From CAYTED01 sp964537075 (GTDB lineage: Bacteria; Patescibacteriota; Minisyncoccia; Moranbacterales; UBA1568), in contig CAZIBB010000024.1 of NCBI GenBank assembly GCA_964537075.1, positions 1 through 13,430 on the forward strand: DNA of 13,430 bases, given 5' to 3'. Below the pieces are notes generated by a model. That model was given only the letters and a program-made list of their open reading frames with translations, was not told the DNA's origin and made no database searches. Made by a program: the position numbers and the translations under genes. Positions 1-6,414 of the stretch are shown here, in pieces (position 1 is the stretch's first letter; each line of letters starts with the position of its first letter).

Positions 1-2
1 AA

Positions 3-533
3 GAAGTCCGAATGAGCAAGCGCGCAGGGAATGTCGTTTCTATCGATGAACTTGTAGAAAAAGTTGGGAAAGATGTCTGTCGTTTCTTCTTCCTTATGTA
101 CGCCGCCGATTCTCATATGAATTTCGATCTCGGCCTCGCGGAAGAACGATCGCAGAAGAACCCGGTATTTTACGTGCAGTATGCTCATGCAAGAATTGCG
201 AGCATCTTACGAAAGGCGAGTGAAGAAGGTCTTTTTGCAAATATGGAGCATTTGGTATTATTGACGACGGAAAGCGAACGAGCTCTTCTTCGTGAGATTG
301 AGAAATTCCCTGAGCTTCTCGCCCTCATTGCTACCGAATATTCTGTGCATCGCCTCCCGCAGTATGCTATCCGTCTGGCAGAGAGATTTCATTCCTTCTA
401 TAATGAATGTGTCGTGATAGACGTTGAAAATATGGAACGTTCAGGGGCGCGACTTGCCCTTATCACCGCGACGAAGACCGTGCTTAGGGAAACACTTTCG
501 CTCCTCGGGGTGAATGCGCCGGAGAAGATGTAG
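3..533 (+). CDS. argS: arginyl-tRNA synthetase, C-terminal part (5' end outside window)
   Basis: Attaches arginine to tRNA-Arg in the cytoplasm. The reading frame is open to the window edge, so only about the last 176 residues are present. The fragment starts just at the KMSKS-like loop (MSKRAG), which closes the class I active site. It then runs through the stretch D-x-C-R-F-F-F, the helix with S-H-M-N-F-D, and N-P-V-F-Y-V-Q-Y-A-H-A-R-I, which is diagnostic of the DALR anticodon-binding domain of ArgRS. The end matches the normal C-terminus of the family, with hydrophobic helices and an L-L-G-V-N-A-P-E-K-M tail. The ATG at 12 is an internal methionine of the MSKR motif, not a start. Replacement of KMSKS by MSKR is common in ArgRS. 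The stop is 35 bases before a small membrane ORF. No insertions are visible in this part. Confidence 0.95.
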   Translation, partial: EVRMSKRAGNVVSIDELVEKVGKDVCRFFFLMYAADSHMNFDLGLAEERSQKNPVFYVQYAHARIASILRKASEEGLFANMEHLVLLTTESERALLREIEKFPELLALIATEYSVHRLPQYAIRLAERFHSFYNECVVIDVENMERSGARLALITATKTVLRETLSLLGVNAPEKM

Positions 534-568
534 ACATTTGTTATAGGCGATAAAAACAAAAAGAGAGT

Positions 569-691
569 ATGAAAAAGAAAAAGAGATCATTGGATGTGGA
601 AGTTTTTTCTTTTTTCCTGAAATTCATGGGACCGCTGGTGCTTATCATCATCGTCGCGGCCGGCATAGATATCGTCAAACTTTTCAGTTAA
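569..691 (+). CDS. small single-pass membrane peptide (40 aa)
   Basis: A 40-residue ORF, ATG to TAA. The N-terminus is strongly basic (M-K-K-K-K-R). After it comes one hydrophobic segment at about residues 20-38, rich in L, I, V and A, suggesting a membrane helix with the N-terminus inside. A GAGAG stretch ends two bases before the ATG, too close for an ideal ribosome binding site. It lies 35 bases after argS and 27 before the histidine phosphatase, in the same direction, so co-transcription is likely. No family is recognised. Start, stop, charge pattern and the fit between two genes support a real small protein, but the length alone does not prove it. Confidence 0.55.
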   Translation: MKKKKRSLDVEVFSFFLKFMGPLVLIIIVAAGIDIVKLFS

Positions 692-718
692 TTTTCCGAC
701 AGGAGTAAGAGAAAAAAT

Positions 719-1297
719 GTGGAAACATTTTCACCACAATTGACGATATATCTGGTTCGCCATGGTGAGGCGGAACATAATGTTCGACAGATCCTGGATT
801 CTCTCGCTGGCGATGAAGCGTATGCACTCACGGCTCGGGGAAGAGAGCAGATCAAGGCTGTCGCCGACACTATCGCTTCCGATGGACGTATCGATGCGAT
901 TCTTTCCTCGCCTTTGCTTCGGGCAAAGGAAACCGCGGCTATTATTGCCGGAAGAAATGATATCAGCGAGGTGTTGTATGATGTACGCCTCAGGGAAACC
1001 GATTTTGGGCAGTGGGAGGGACAGTCGATACAGAAATTTTTTGAGAAATATCCGACGCCGGATACTCGGATTGAAACGGATGGAGCGGACGGTGTGGAAA
1101 GCTTCATTTCGCAGCGTGATCGCTGTGCGGAATTCCTCGCGGATATGAAGGAACATTATCCCGGAAAAAAAGTGGTGCTCGTCTCGCATGGTGATACGCT
1201 CGAGCAACTCCATGGACTCATCATGGGTGAGACGGTCGGAGAAGCAGCGACCGGTTGGAGCCCAGCTCGGGGAGAAATGATAAAAATGAAATATTGA
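719..1297 (+). CDS. histidine phosphatase family protein (phosphoglycerate mutase-like)
   Basis: A 192-residue cytosolic protein of the histidine phosphatase superfamily, which removes or transfers phosphate through a phospho-histidine. Visible residues: the L-V-R-H-G motif with Arg14 and the nucleophile His15, the second arginine in S-S-P-L-L-R-A-K-E-T (Arg68), the acidic residue in L-R-E-T-D-F-G-Q-W-E-G (Glu93), and the second catalytic histidine in L-V-S-H-G-D-T (His157). The length fits the small, cofactor-independent or broad-specificity branch (GpmB/CobC/SixA-like); the substrate cannot be read from sequence. The start is GTG at 719. The ATG two bases upstream leads into a short dead frame, and an AGGAG lies at 701-705. 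The stop TGA overlaps the ATG of the next gene by one base, indicating translational coupling. Confidence 0.88.
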   Translation: METFSPQLTIYLVRHGEAEHNVRQILDSLAGDEAYALTARGREQIKAVADTIASDGRIDAILSSPLLRAKETAAIIAGRNDISEVLYDVRLRETDFGQWEGQSIQKFFEKYPTPDTRIETDGADGVESFISQRDRCAEFLADMKEHYPGKKVVLVSHGDTLEQLHGLIMGETVGEAATGWSPARGEMIKMKY

Positions 1298-1947
1298 TGA
1301 AAACAAAAAATGCTGCAGATGAATGGGGTTTGAACGAAGGGGAGTTTTTATTGCTTCAAACACTCTCAACGCCAGAAAAAATACAGGATTTTCTCGACAA
1401 TCTTCCTCGGAATAATGAAAAGAACGGGCACACCTGTTTTTCGCCGCGGGTCGTATTGCGGGAGAAGAAAGCGCACTGTATCGAGGGAGCTTCCCTCGCG
1501 GCGCTCGCCCTCTGGCTCCACGAGGAACGGCCGCTTCTGCTCGACCTGAAAGCATTGAAGCCCGATGATGATCATGTGGTGGCACTCTATAAACGAAACG
1601 GCTATTGGGGCGCTATCAGCAAGACAAATCATTCGGTGCTTCGTTTCCGTGATCCGATATATCGCACGGTTCGTGAACTCGCCCTCTCCTATTTTCATGA
1701 ATATTTTCTTCTTTCTGATGGCAAGAAGACGCTTCGGAGTTATTCGCGCCCATTTTCGCTCAAGCGTTTCGGAATGGAATGGATTACAAGGGAAAATGAT
1801 CTCTGGGATATCGCTTCGGAACTCGATCAGTCGAGGCATTATCCATTGATTCCGGTCGGGAATGAACAGTATCTTCGGAAAGCGGGTGAGATAGAACGAA
1901 AAGCGGCTGGAATATATGAGTGGCCACTCAAAGATCCCCGTACATAG
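1297..1947 (+). CDS. transglutaminase-like fold protein, function unknown
   Basis: A 216-residue protein. Its centre reads K-A-H-C-I-E-G-A (Cys61) and, about 30 residues on, D-D-D-H-V-V-A-L (His93), followed by G-Y-W-G-A-I-S-K-T-N-H. A Cys, then a His in a beta strand, then a polar residue is the order of the transglutaminase/cysteine protease triad, and I recall similar unassigned bacterial proteins with this Cys-His core. The fold call is inference. The conserved R-D-P-I-Y-R-T-V-R-E-L and S-Y-F-H-E-Y-F stretches come after the core. There is no signal peptide or membrane helix, so it is probably cytosolic. The start at 1297 is preferred because it forms a TGATG overlap with the phosphatase gene; an earlier TTG at 1255 in the same frame lies well inside that gene. 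Last gene before the ileS leader. Confidence 0.75.
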   Translation: MKTKNAADEWGLNEGEFLLLQTLSTPEKIQDFLDNLPRNNEKNGHTCFSPRVVLREKKAHCIEGASLAALALWLHEERPLLLDLKALKPDDDHVVALYKRNGYWGAISKTNHSVLRFRDPIYRTVRELALSYFHEYFLLSDGKKTLRSYSRPFSLKRFGMEWITRENDLWDIASELDQSRHYPLIPVGNEQYLRKAGEIERKAAGIYEWPLKDPRT

Positions 1948-1955
1948 ACAAGGAC

Positions 1956-1984
1956 TATTATTTTTGGTATTGTAAGCATACAAT
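1956..1984 (+). promoter_or_regulatory. candidate promoter for the ileS leader
   Basis: A TACAAT hexamer at 1979-1984 matches the sigma70 -10 box at five of six positions. A transcript would start near 1990-1992, exactly where the first helix of the T-box leader begins (1993). The -35 position (TATTAT, 1956-1961, 17-base spacer) is a poor match, so the case rests mainly on placement. An AT-rich inverted repeat (1969-1973 with 1980-1984) overlaps it. Confidence 0.4.
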
Positions 1985-2124
1985 TTTGAAAGGCTTTGAT
2001 GGAGTAATCACTCTGGAGCTCCGTAAAACTCCTTCGGAGTCACGGGGCAAGCCTCGGGAAGAAATCTGAAAGGAAATTAGACCCCGACGGGTAAGCCCGT
2101 AATAGCGAGAACGAAGGGTGATTA

Positions 2125-2190
2125 GTAACTGGCAACTGGTAACTTGGGGATTTAAACCTAATTACTAATTACTAATTACTAATTACTAAA
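2125..2190 (+). repeat. two heptamer tandem-repeat tracts in the T-box linker
   Basis: Between the 5' helices and the antiterminator lie two tracts with a 7-base period. The first is GTAACTG, GCAACTG, GTAACTT (2125-2145). The second is CTAATTA repeated four times without error (2158-2185), then a decaying CTAAA. They make up most of the linker between the structured leader and the T-box core. Confidence 0.85.
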
Positions 2191-2216
2191 TTAAGGTGGT
2201 ACCACGTCATTGACGT

Positions 2217-2247
2217 CCTTAGCACGGTTTTGTGTTAGGGTTTTTTT
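2217..2247 (+). terminator. Rho-independent attenuator of the ileS T-box
   Basis: Nine-base-pair stem, CCTTAGCAC (2217-2225) with GTGTTAGGG (2232-2240), loop GGTTTT, then seven T (2241-2247). Two pairs are G-U. It shares bases 2217-2220 with the antiterminator, as T-box attenuation requires. It ends only six bases before the first possible ileS start. Confidence 0.9.
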
Positions 2248-2253
2248 GTTTTA

Positions 2254-5200
2254 ATGAAGAAAATTATGACATTCAAAAAAGTAGATCCGAAGATGAGTTT
2301 CCCGAAGATGGAAGAAGAGATTCTCAAGTATTGGGATGAGAACAAGATTTTCGAGAAGTCGGTGACGAAGGAGTCGACCGCCGGAGACTTTATTTTCTAT
2401 GAAGGACCGCCGACAGCCAATGGCAAACCGGGGCTTCATCATGTTTTGGCGCGGTCATTCAAAGATATTATTCCACGGTACAAGACGATGAAGGGGTATC
2501 GGGTGGCACGCAAGGCAGGCTGGGATACACACGGACTCCCGGTCGAGCTTCAGGTGGAGAAGGCATTGGGATTGAAATCGAAACAAGAAATTGAAAATAT
2601 TGTCCCGGGTGATGTGCGGGCGAGTGTGATTGAATTCAATAAAAAATGTAAAGAATCGGTCTGGGAATACCGTGATCTGTGGGAGAAATTGACGAAGCGC
2701 ATGGGGTACTGGGTGGATATGGAACATCCGTATGTGACCTATGAGAACAGTTATATCGAATCGGTCTGGTGGCAATTTGCGCAGATTGCGGAGTTGAAGA
2801 ATGCAAAAGGCGAATCATTCGTCTACAAGGGGCATAAGGTAGTGCCATATTGCTATCGCTGCGGAACGGCATTGTCATCGCATGAAGTGGCACAAGAGTA
2901 TAAGGAAGTGAAAGACAATTCGGTGTATGTGAAGTTTAAGGCGAAAGCCGGTCAGAAGATTGGCGATTTTACGACAGATGAAAATACTTATTTTCTTGCA
3001 TGGACGACGACTCCATGGACTTTACCGGGGAATGTTGCTTTGGCTATAAATCCAGAAGTTAATTATGCTATTCGAACAATGCAAAAAGGCGAATATGCAG
3101 GGATGACATTCATTAATGCCTTGCTGTATACAGGATTGAATCCAAAAGATACGGAATATAGTGAAATCCCATGGGCGAAAGAGATAACAACTGTAGGAAA
3201 AAATCTTCTTGGTTTACAATATGAGCCTCTTTATAAAACCACAGCAGAAAATGTTGATAAATGCTATCGGGTGATTGCAGGGGATTTCGTGACAACGGAT
3301 TCCGGGACGGGCATCGTGCATATCGCACCGGCATTCGGTGAAGATGATGCGAATGTGGCGAGGGAAAATGATTTGCCGACGGTACTGACCGTGGAGCCGA
3401 GCGGCAAGATGGTTGGTGGATTTGGACTTCCAGGCGAAGGAATAGCTGTGAAGAAGCTCAATGACAAGAATCGGTACGCGGTGGACGATCTCATCATCGC
3501 GGATTTGAAAGATCGCGGACTCTTTTTCAAAGATGAGTTGTATTCACATGAATATCCGTTCTGCTGGCGCTGCGATACGCCGCTTATCTATTTCGCCAAG
3601 CCGTCGTGGTTTATCCGGATGAGCGAATTGCGTGATGAGCTCGTGAAAAACAATGAGGCCGTGGCATGGGTTCCGGAGCACATCAAGGAAGGGCGTTTCG
3701 GCGAATGGCTCCGTGGCGCAAAGGATTGGGCAATTTCTCGTGAACGCTATTGGGGGACGCCGCTCCCAATCTGGGAATGTAATGGTCAAGGAACAGCGAA
3801 CAATGAACAAAAAACAGGGGAGCGAGGATGTGGGCGAATCAAGGTGATTTCCTCAATCGCTGAAATGGAAAAACTTTCCGGACAGAAATTGGAGGATGTA
3901 CACAAGCCATATATCGATGATGTAACGTTTGTTTGCGAATGCAGTGAGACGATGACGCGGACACCGGAGGTACTCGATGTATGGTTTGATTCGGGGGCGA
4001 TGCCGCTCGCGCAATGGAGTTATCCGAATGCCGTGACGGAGGAGGGTAAGAATAATATCGAAGCAGGAAAATATTTCCCGGCAGACTATATTTGTGAAGC
4101 GATCGATCAGACGCGTGGCTGGTTCTATACGCTCCATGCGATCGGGACGCTCCTCAATAAAGCAGGGAAGGTTTCGACCGGCAATGCGTTCGGGAATGTA
4201 ATTTGCCTCGGGCATATCATGGATGCGCAGGGGAAGAAAATGTCGAAATCCAAGGGGAATGTCATTGATCCGTTTCAGATGTTTGATGAATTTGGTGCCG
4301 ATCCGCTCCGGTGGATGCTCTTCTCGCTCAATCAACCAGGGATGACGAAACGATTTGATCTGAAGGGAATGCGTGATGTGCAGAACCGCGTATTTCGCAT
4401 GCTGTGGAATTCGTATTCGTTCTTCGTGCAGTACGCTGAAATCGATAACTGGGAGCCGAAGGCGAACGCTGCTCCATCAAAGAATCTTTTGGATCGATGG
4501 ATTATGTCTGAGCTGCAGCTTCTCATACAGTCGGTTGATGAATCGCTCGCGAAGTACGATGTGTATGCACCGACACAGAAAATTGAGAGCTTCATCGACA
4601 ACCTCTCGAATTGGTACATCCGCCGGAGCCGCAAGCGGTTTTGGAAGAATGAGAATGACGACGACAAGAATGACGCCTATCAGACGCTCTATGATGTTCT
4701 GTTGACGCTTTCAAAATTAATGGCGCCGTTCACACCGTTCCTCGCTGAGGAAATGTATCGGAATTTGACAGGCTCTGCCTGTCATCCTGAGCGAGTCGGC
4801 GAGTCGAAGGATCTCGAGTCCGTTCATCTCGCTCTGTGGCCAGTGGCCGATGAGAAATTAATTGATGAGAAATTAAATGAGGAGATGATGAGAGTAAGAC
4901 TACTCACCACAGTGGGATTGAAGGGTCGGGCTGATATGGGAGTGAAGGTGCGACAGCCTCTTTCTAAAGCCTGGATACAGAAAGATATTTCTGAAGAGTT
5001 AAAGGAAATTCTTAAAGAAGAGTTGAATGTTAAGGAAATTGTTATTGATGAAGCTGTTGAGATTCTAAGGGTTGATATATCACTTAATGATGATTTGATA
5101 TTGGAGGGTGAAGCACGAGAAATCATCCGTGCCATCCAGGAAGGTCGGAAGAAAGCGGGATTTAATGTGGAGGATAGAATCATACTCGGGTATCAGGGAT

Positions 5201-5349
5201 TGGAGAAGGCCTTTGAAATGTTCGGTGAGATGATCGCTAAAGAAATTCTCGCTACCGAAGTGAAGAATGAAAAACTGGACGATGCGGAATACGAAGGTAC
5301 TTTCGACCTCGACGGTGAGACATTTGAATTCCAATTGAAACGTGTATAA
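2254..5349 (+). CDS. ileS: isoleucyl-tRNA synthetase
   Basis: Charges tRNA-Ile. The 1031-residue class I enzyme has the HIGH-type motif in G-P-P-T-A-N-G-K-P-G-L-H-H-V-L-A-R-S, the G-W-D-T-H-G-L-P-V-E signature, the CP1 editing domain after T-T-P-W-T-L-P-G-N, W-G-T-P-L-P-I-W, and G-K-K-M-S-K-S-K-G-N. Length and the E-G-P-P-T-A-N-G/R-A-G-W-D-T-H-G pattern resemble the Thermus-like, eukaryote-like branch. Cys pairs C-Y-R-C and C-W-R-C may bind zinc. Two oddities: a low-complexity insert splits an expected Cys pair (about 3778-3833), and repeat-derived codons sit before E-S-V-H-L (about 4767-4815). Base composition dips toward AT in the editing domain (about 3060-3250). ATG 2254 has no ribosome site; ATG 2266, preceded by AAGAA, is an equally possible start. 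Regulated by the upstream T-box. Confidence 0.97.
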   Translation: MKKIMTFKKVDPKMSFPKMEEEILKYWDENKIFEKSVTKESTAGDFIFYEGPPTANGKPGLHHVLARSFKDIIPRYKTMKGYRVARKAGWDTHGLPVELQVEKALGLKSKQEIENIVPGDVRASVIEFNKKCKESVWEYRDLWEKLTKRMGYWVDMEHPYVTYENSYIESVWWQFAQIAELKNAKGESFVYKGHKVVPYCYRCGTALSSHEVAQEYKEVKDNSVYVKFKAKAGQKIGDFTTDENTYFLAWTTTPWTLPGNVALAINPEVNYAIRTMQKGEYAGMTFINALLYTGLNPKDTEYSEIPWAKEITTVGKNLLGLQYEPLYKTTAENVDKCYRVIAGDFVTTDSGTGIVHIAPAFGEDDANVARENDLPTVLTVEPSGKMVGGFGLPGEGIAVKKLNDKNRYAVDDLIIADLKDRGLFFKDELYSHEYPFCWRCDTPLIYFAKPSWFIRMSELRDELVKNNEAVAWVPEHIKEGRFGEWLRGAKDWAISRERYWGTPLPIWECNGQGTANNEQKTGERGCGRIKVISSIAEMEKLSGQKLEDVHKPYIDDVTFVCECSETMTRTPEVLDVWFDSGAMPLAQWSYPNAVTEEGKNNIEAGKYFPADYICEAIDQTRGWFYTLHAIGTLLNKAGKVSTGNAFGNVICLGHIMDAQGKKMSKSKGNVIDPFQMFDEFGADPLRWMLFSLNQPGMTKRFDLKGMRDVQNRVFRMLWNSYSFFVQYAEIDNWEPKANAAPSKNLLDRWIMSELQLLIQSVDESLAKYDVYAPTQKIESFIDNLSNWYIRRSRKRFWKNENDDDKNDAYQTLYDVLLTLSKLMAPFTPFLAEEMYRNLTGSACHPERVGESKDLESVHLALWPVADEKLIDEKLNEEMMRVRLLTTVGLKGRADMGVKVRQPLSKAWIQKDISEELKEILKEELNVKEIVIDEAVEILRVDISLNDDLILEGEAREIIRAIQEGRKKAGFNVEDRIILGYQGLEKAFEMFGEMIAKEILATEVKNEKLDDAEYEGTFDLDGETFEFQLKRV
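4767..4812 (+). repeat. palindromic repeat inside ileS
   Basis: A perfect 7-bp hairpin, GACAGGC-TCT-GCCTGTC (4767-4783), runs straight into ATCCT (4784-4788) ... AGGAT (4808-4812), which encloses a perfect 8-bp tandem GCGAGTCG GCGAGTCG (4791-4806). The core resembles the dispersed bacterial repeat whose translation often reads C-H-P-E-R-S-E-G-S; here it gives C-H-P-E-R-V-G-E-S. It is read in frame. Confidence 0.75.
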
Positions 5350-5389
5350 ATTCGTTAACCCGTTAACTCGCAATTTTTTAATTGACTCA

Positions 5390-6112
5390 ATGGAGTATCG
5401 CTATACCGCCATCATCCTGAAGAAGAAGGAGATCGGAGAGACCGACCGGCTGTATACGGTGTATACGAAAGAGGCGGGGAAATTGAAATTGGTGGCGCGC
5501 GGGGTGCGCAAGCTCGAGGCCAAATTGGCGAGTCAATTGGAAACCATGAATATCGTTTCGCTCTCGGTACAGCGTGGACGTGGGCAGGGGAAAATTTCCG
5601 GAGCCATCGCTGAAGAGTCACTCCTTGCTATCCGCCGGGACGAAGTGACAGTTTTTGAGATTCTCTCGGCGCTCAATGTTTTTGAACGACTCGTTGGATT
5701 GGAGGAAAAAGATGAAGAGCTCTTTTCTCTTCTCGAACGATTTCTCCGTACGGCCGAGGGACTCGTCGCGAAGAAAAAGCAGGAAAAAATAACGATGCTC
5801 CTCCATACCTTTCTCTTTCACCTGTTCGCTCTGCTCGGGTATCAGATCGAAGTGAGTGTCTGTGCCGCGACGGGAGAGCGATTGAAAGAAGATGATAAAT
5901 TATTTTTCAGTCCGGCAGCGGGGGGTGTGATCACTTCGATTGCGGCGCAGAATATCCCGCAAGCGATACCGATGAGCGTTTCCACGGTAAAGCTTCTCCG
6001 CATCCTTTTTTCGAATAGGCTGGAAAATATCTCGAAGATCGCGCCGGGGAAAAGGGAATTGCAGGATTTGTCGCTCGCGACATCCCGCTTCATCGACTGG
6101 ATCGTACGATAG
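5390..6112 (+). CDS. recO: DNA repair protein RecO
   Basis: Recombination mediator that helps RecF/RecR load RecA on SSB-covered single strands. The 240-residue protein begins M-E-Y-R-Y-T-A-I-I-L-K-K-K-E-I-G-E-T-D-R-L. This is the OB-fold start typical of RecO, followed by Y-T-K-E-A-G-K-L-K-L-V-A-R-G-V-R-K. A helical C-terminal domain follows, with the F-S-P-A-A-G-G-V-I segment. In many RecO proteins that region holds a four-cysteine zinc site; here only one cysteine remains (C-A-A-T), so the zinc site seems lost. The ATG at 5390 is chosen because it matches the family's N-terminus; an in-frame GTG at 5342 would overlap ileS and add 16 unrelated residues. No clear ribosome site. It lies 40 bases after ileS and is probably read from the same T-box-controlled transcript. 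Confidence 0.88.
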   Translation: MEYRYTAIILKKKEIGETDRLYTVYTKEAGKLKLVARGVRKLEAKLASQLETMNIVSLSVQRGRGQGKISGAIAEESLLAIRRDEVTVFEILSALNVFERLVGLEEKDEELFSLLERFLRTAEGLVAKKKQEKITMLLHTFLFHLFALLGYQIEVSVCAATGERLKEDDKLFFSPAAGGVITSIAAQNIPQAIPMSVSTVKLLRILFSNRLENISKIAPGKRELQDLSLATSRFIDWIVR

Positions 6113-6116
6113 CGAA

Positions 6117-6139
6117 ATTTGGAAGCCTTGCTTCCAAAT
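6117..6139. repeat. perfect hairpin just after recO
   Basis: ATTTGGAAGC (6117-6126), loop CTT, GCTTCCAAAT (6130-6139): ten perfect base pairs starting four bases after the recO stop. No T-run follows on either strand, so it is not a canonical Rho-independent terminator. It may stabilise or end the ileS-recO transcript. Confidence 0.7.
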
Positions 6140-6166
6140 GGAGACTGATACAAATAACGGTCGTTC

Positions 6167-6294
6167 CCTGCCTACCGGCCCGCTTCGACTCGAATCGAGG
6201 CGAGCAGGCAGGCGCTTCTTGATCCGCCTCCGTCAGTTGACGGATGGCGGAGTCCGTCCGCCCGCAGCGATACGCGCAGCGTTTCAGGCAGGCT
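6167..6294. repeat. mosaic of palindromic (REP-like) repeats
   Basis: Three palindromic blocks in tandem. First, CCTGCCT (6167-6173) pairs with AGGCAGG (6206-6212) around an imperfect inner hairpin centred on CTCG-AAT-CGAG. Second, TCCGCC (6223-6228) pairs with GGCGGA (6246-6251), enclosing CCGTCA-GT-TGACGG (6230-6243). Third, a G+C-rich stretch at 6254-6294 resembles the reverse complement of the insert in glyS (10671-10723). A 64-codon reading frame crossing this region looks like translated repeat, not a gene. Confidence 0.75.
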
Positions 6295-6373
6295 GTTTGC
6301 AATCAGGAAGAAAAGATAAGCAACAGGTCTAATAAATGATAAAAGAGAAGCTATAGAAGAGGCGATTAAAATT

Positions 6374-6382
6374 TGCTACACT
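6374..6382 (+). promoter_or_regulatory. weak extended -10 candidate
   Basis: TG-C-TACACT (6374-6382) resembles an extended -10 element 33 bases before the surface-protein start. It lies downstream of the repeat mosaic that separates this gene from recO. There is no convincing -35 box. Confidence 0.3.
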
Positions 6383-6414
6383 AAGGGCAACAAACAACGA
6401 GATAATACAAAAAT

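Larger units (their letters stand above)
1991..2247 (+). promoter_or_regulatory. T-box riboswitch controlling ileS
   Basis: Nascent-RNA switch that senses uncharged tRNA. The T-box core is plain. AAGG (2193-2196) pairs with CCTT (2217-2220). The seven-base bulge TGGTACC (2197-2203) follows, then ACG (2204-2206) pairs with CGT (2214-2216). The bulge begins UGGU, complementary to an ACCA tRNA 3' end, as expected for tRNA-Ile with discriminator A. The CCTT arm also forms the 5' side of the downstream terminator, so the two structures exclude each other. At the 5' end, GGCUUU.GAU.GGAGU (1992-2005) folds on ACUCU.GGAGC (2010-2019). This leaves an AAUC loop directly after AGUA, with AUC (2007-2009) a good isoleucine specifier. 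Further helices: 2019-2024 with 2042-2047 enclosing 2028-2032/2036-2040, and ACGGG/CCCGT (2087-2100). The antiterminator is certain; the compact first stem is my model. Confidence 0.88.

Noticed and set aside
731..1585. Long minus-strand frame (284 codons)
   Set aside because: It covers the phosphatase and transglutaminase-like genes, whose motifs are clear on the plus strand. The minus product is Arg/Ser/His/Phe-rich without motifs, and no ribosome site precedes it.
2125..2190. Possible CRISPR array
   Set aside because: The repeat units are 7 bases with no spacers; this is a simple tandem repeat. No cas genes are present.
3853..4335. Minus-strand frame of 160 codons
   Set aside because: It lies wholly inside ileS, opposite the KMSKS region; an antisense shadow.
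6117..6139. recO terminator
   Set aside because: The hairpin is perfect, but no T-run follows on either strand, so I list it as a repeat rather than a terminator.
6138..6332. Plus-strand frame of 64 codons
   Set aside because: It consists of the palindromic repeats translated (Arg/Gly/Leu-rich) and has no ribosome site.
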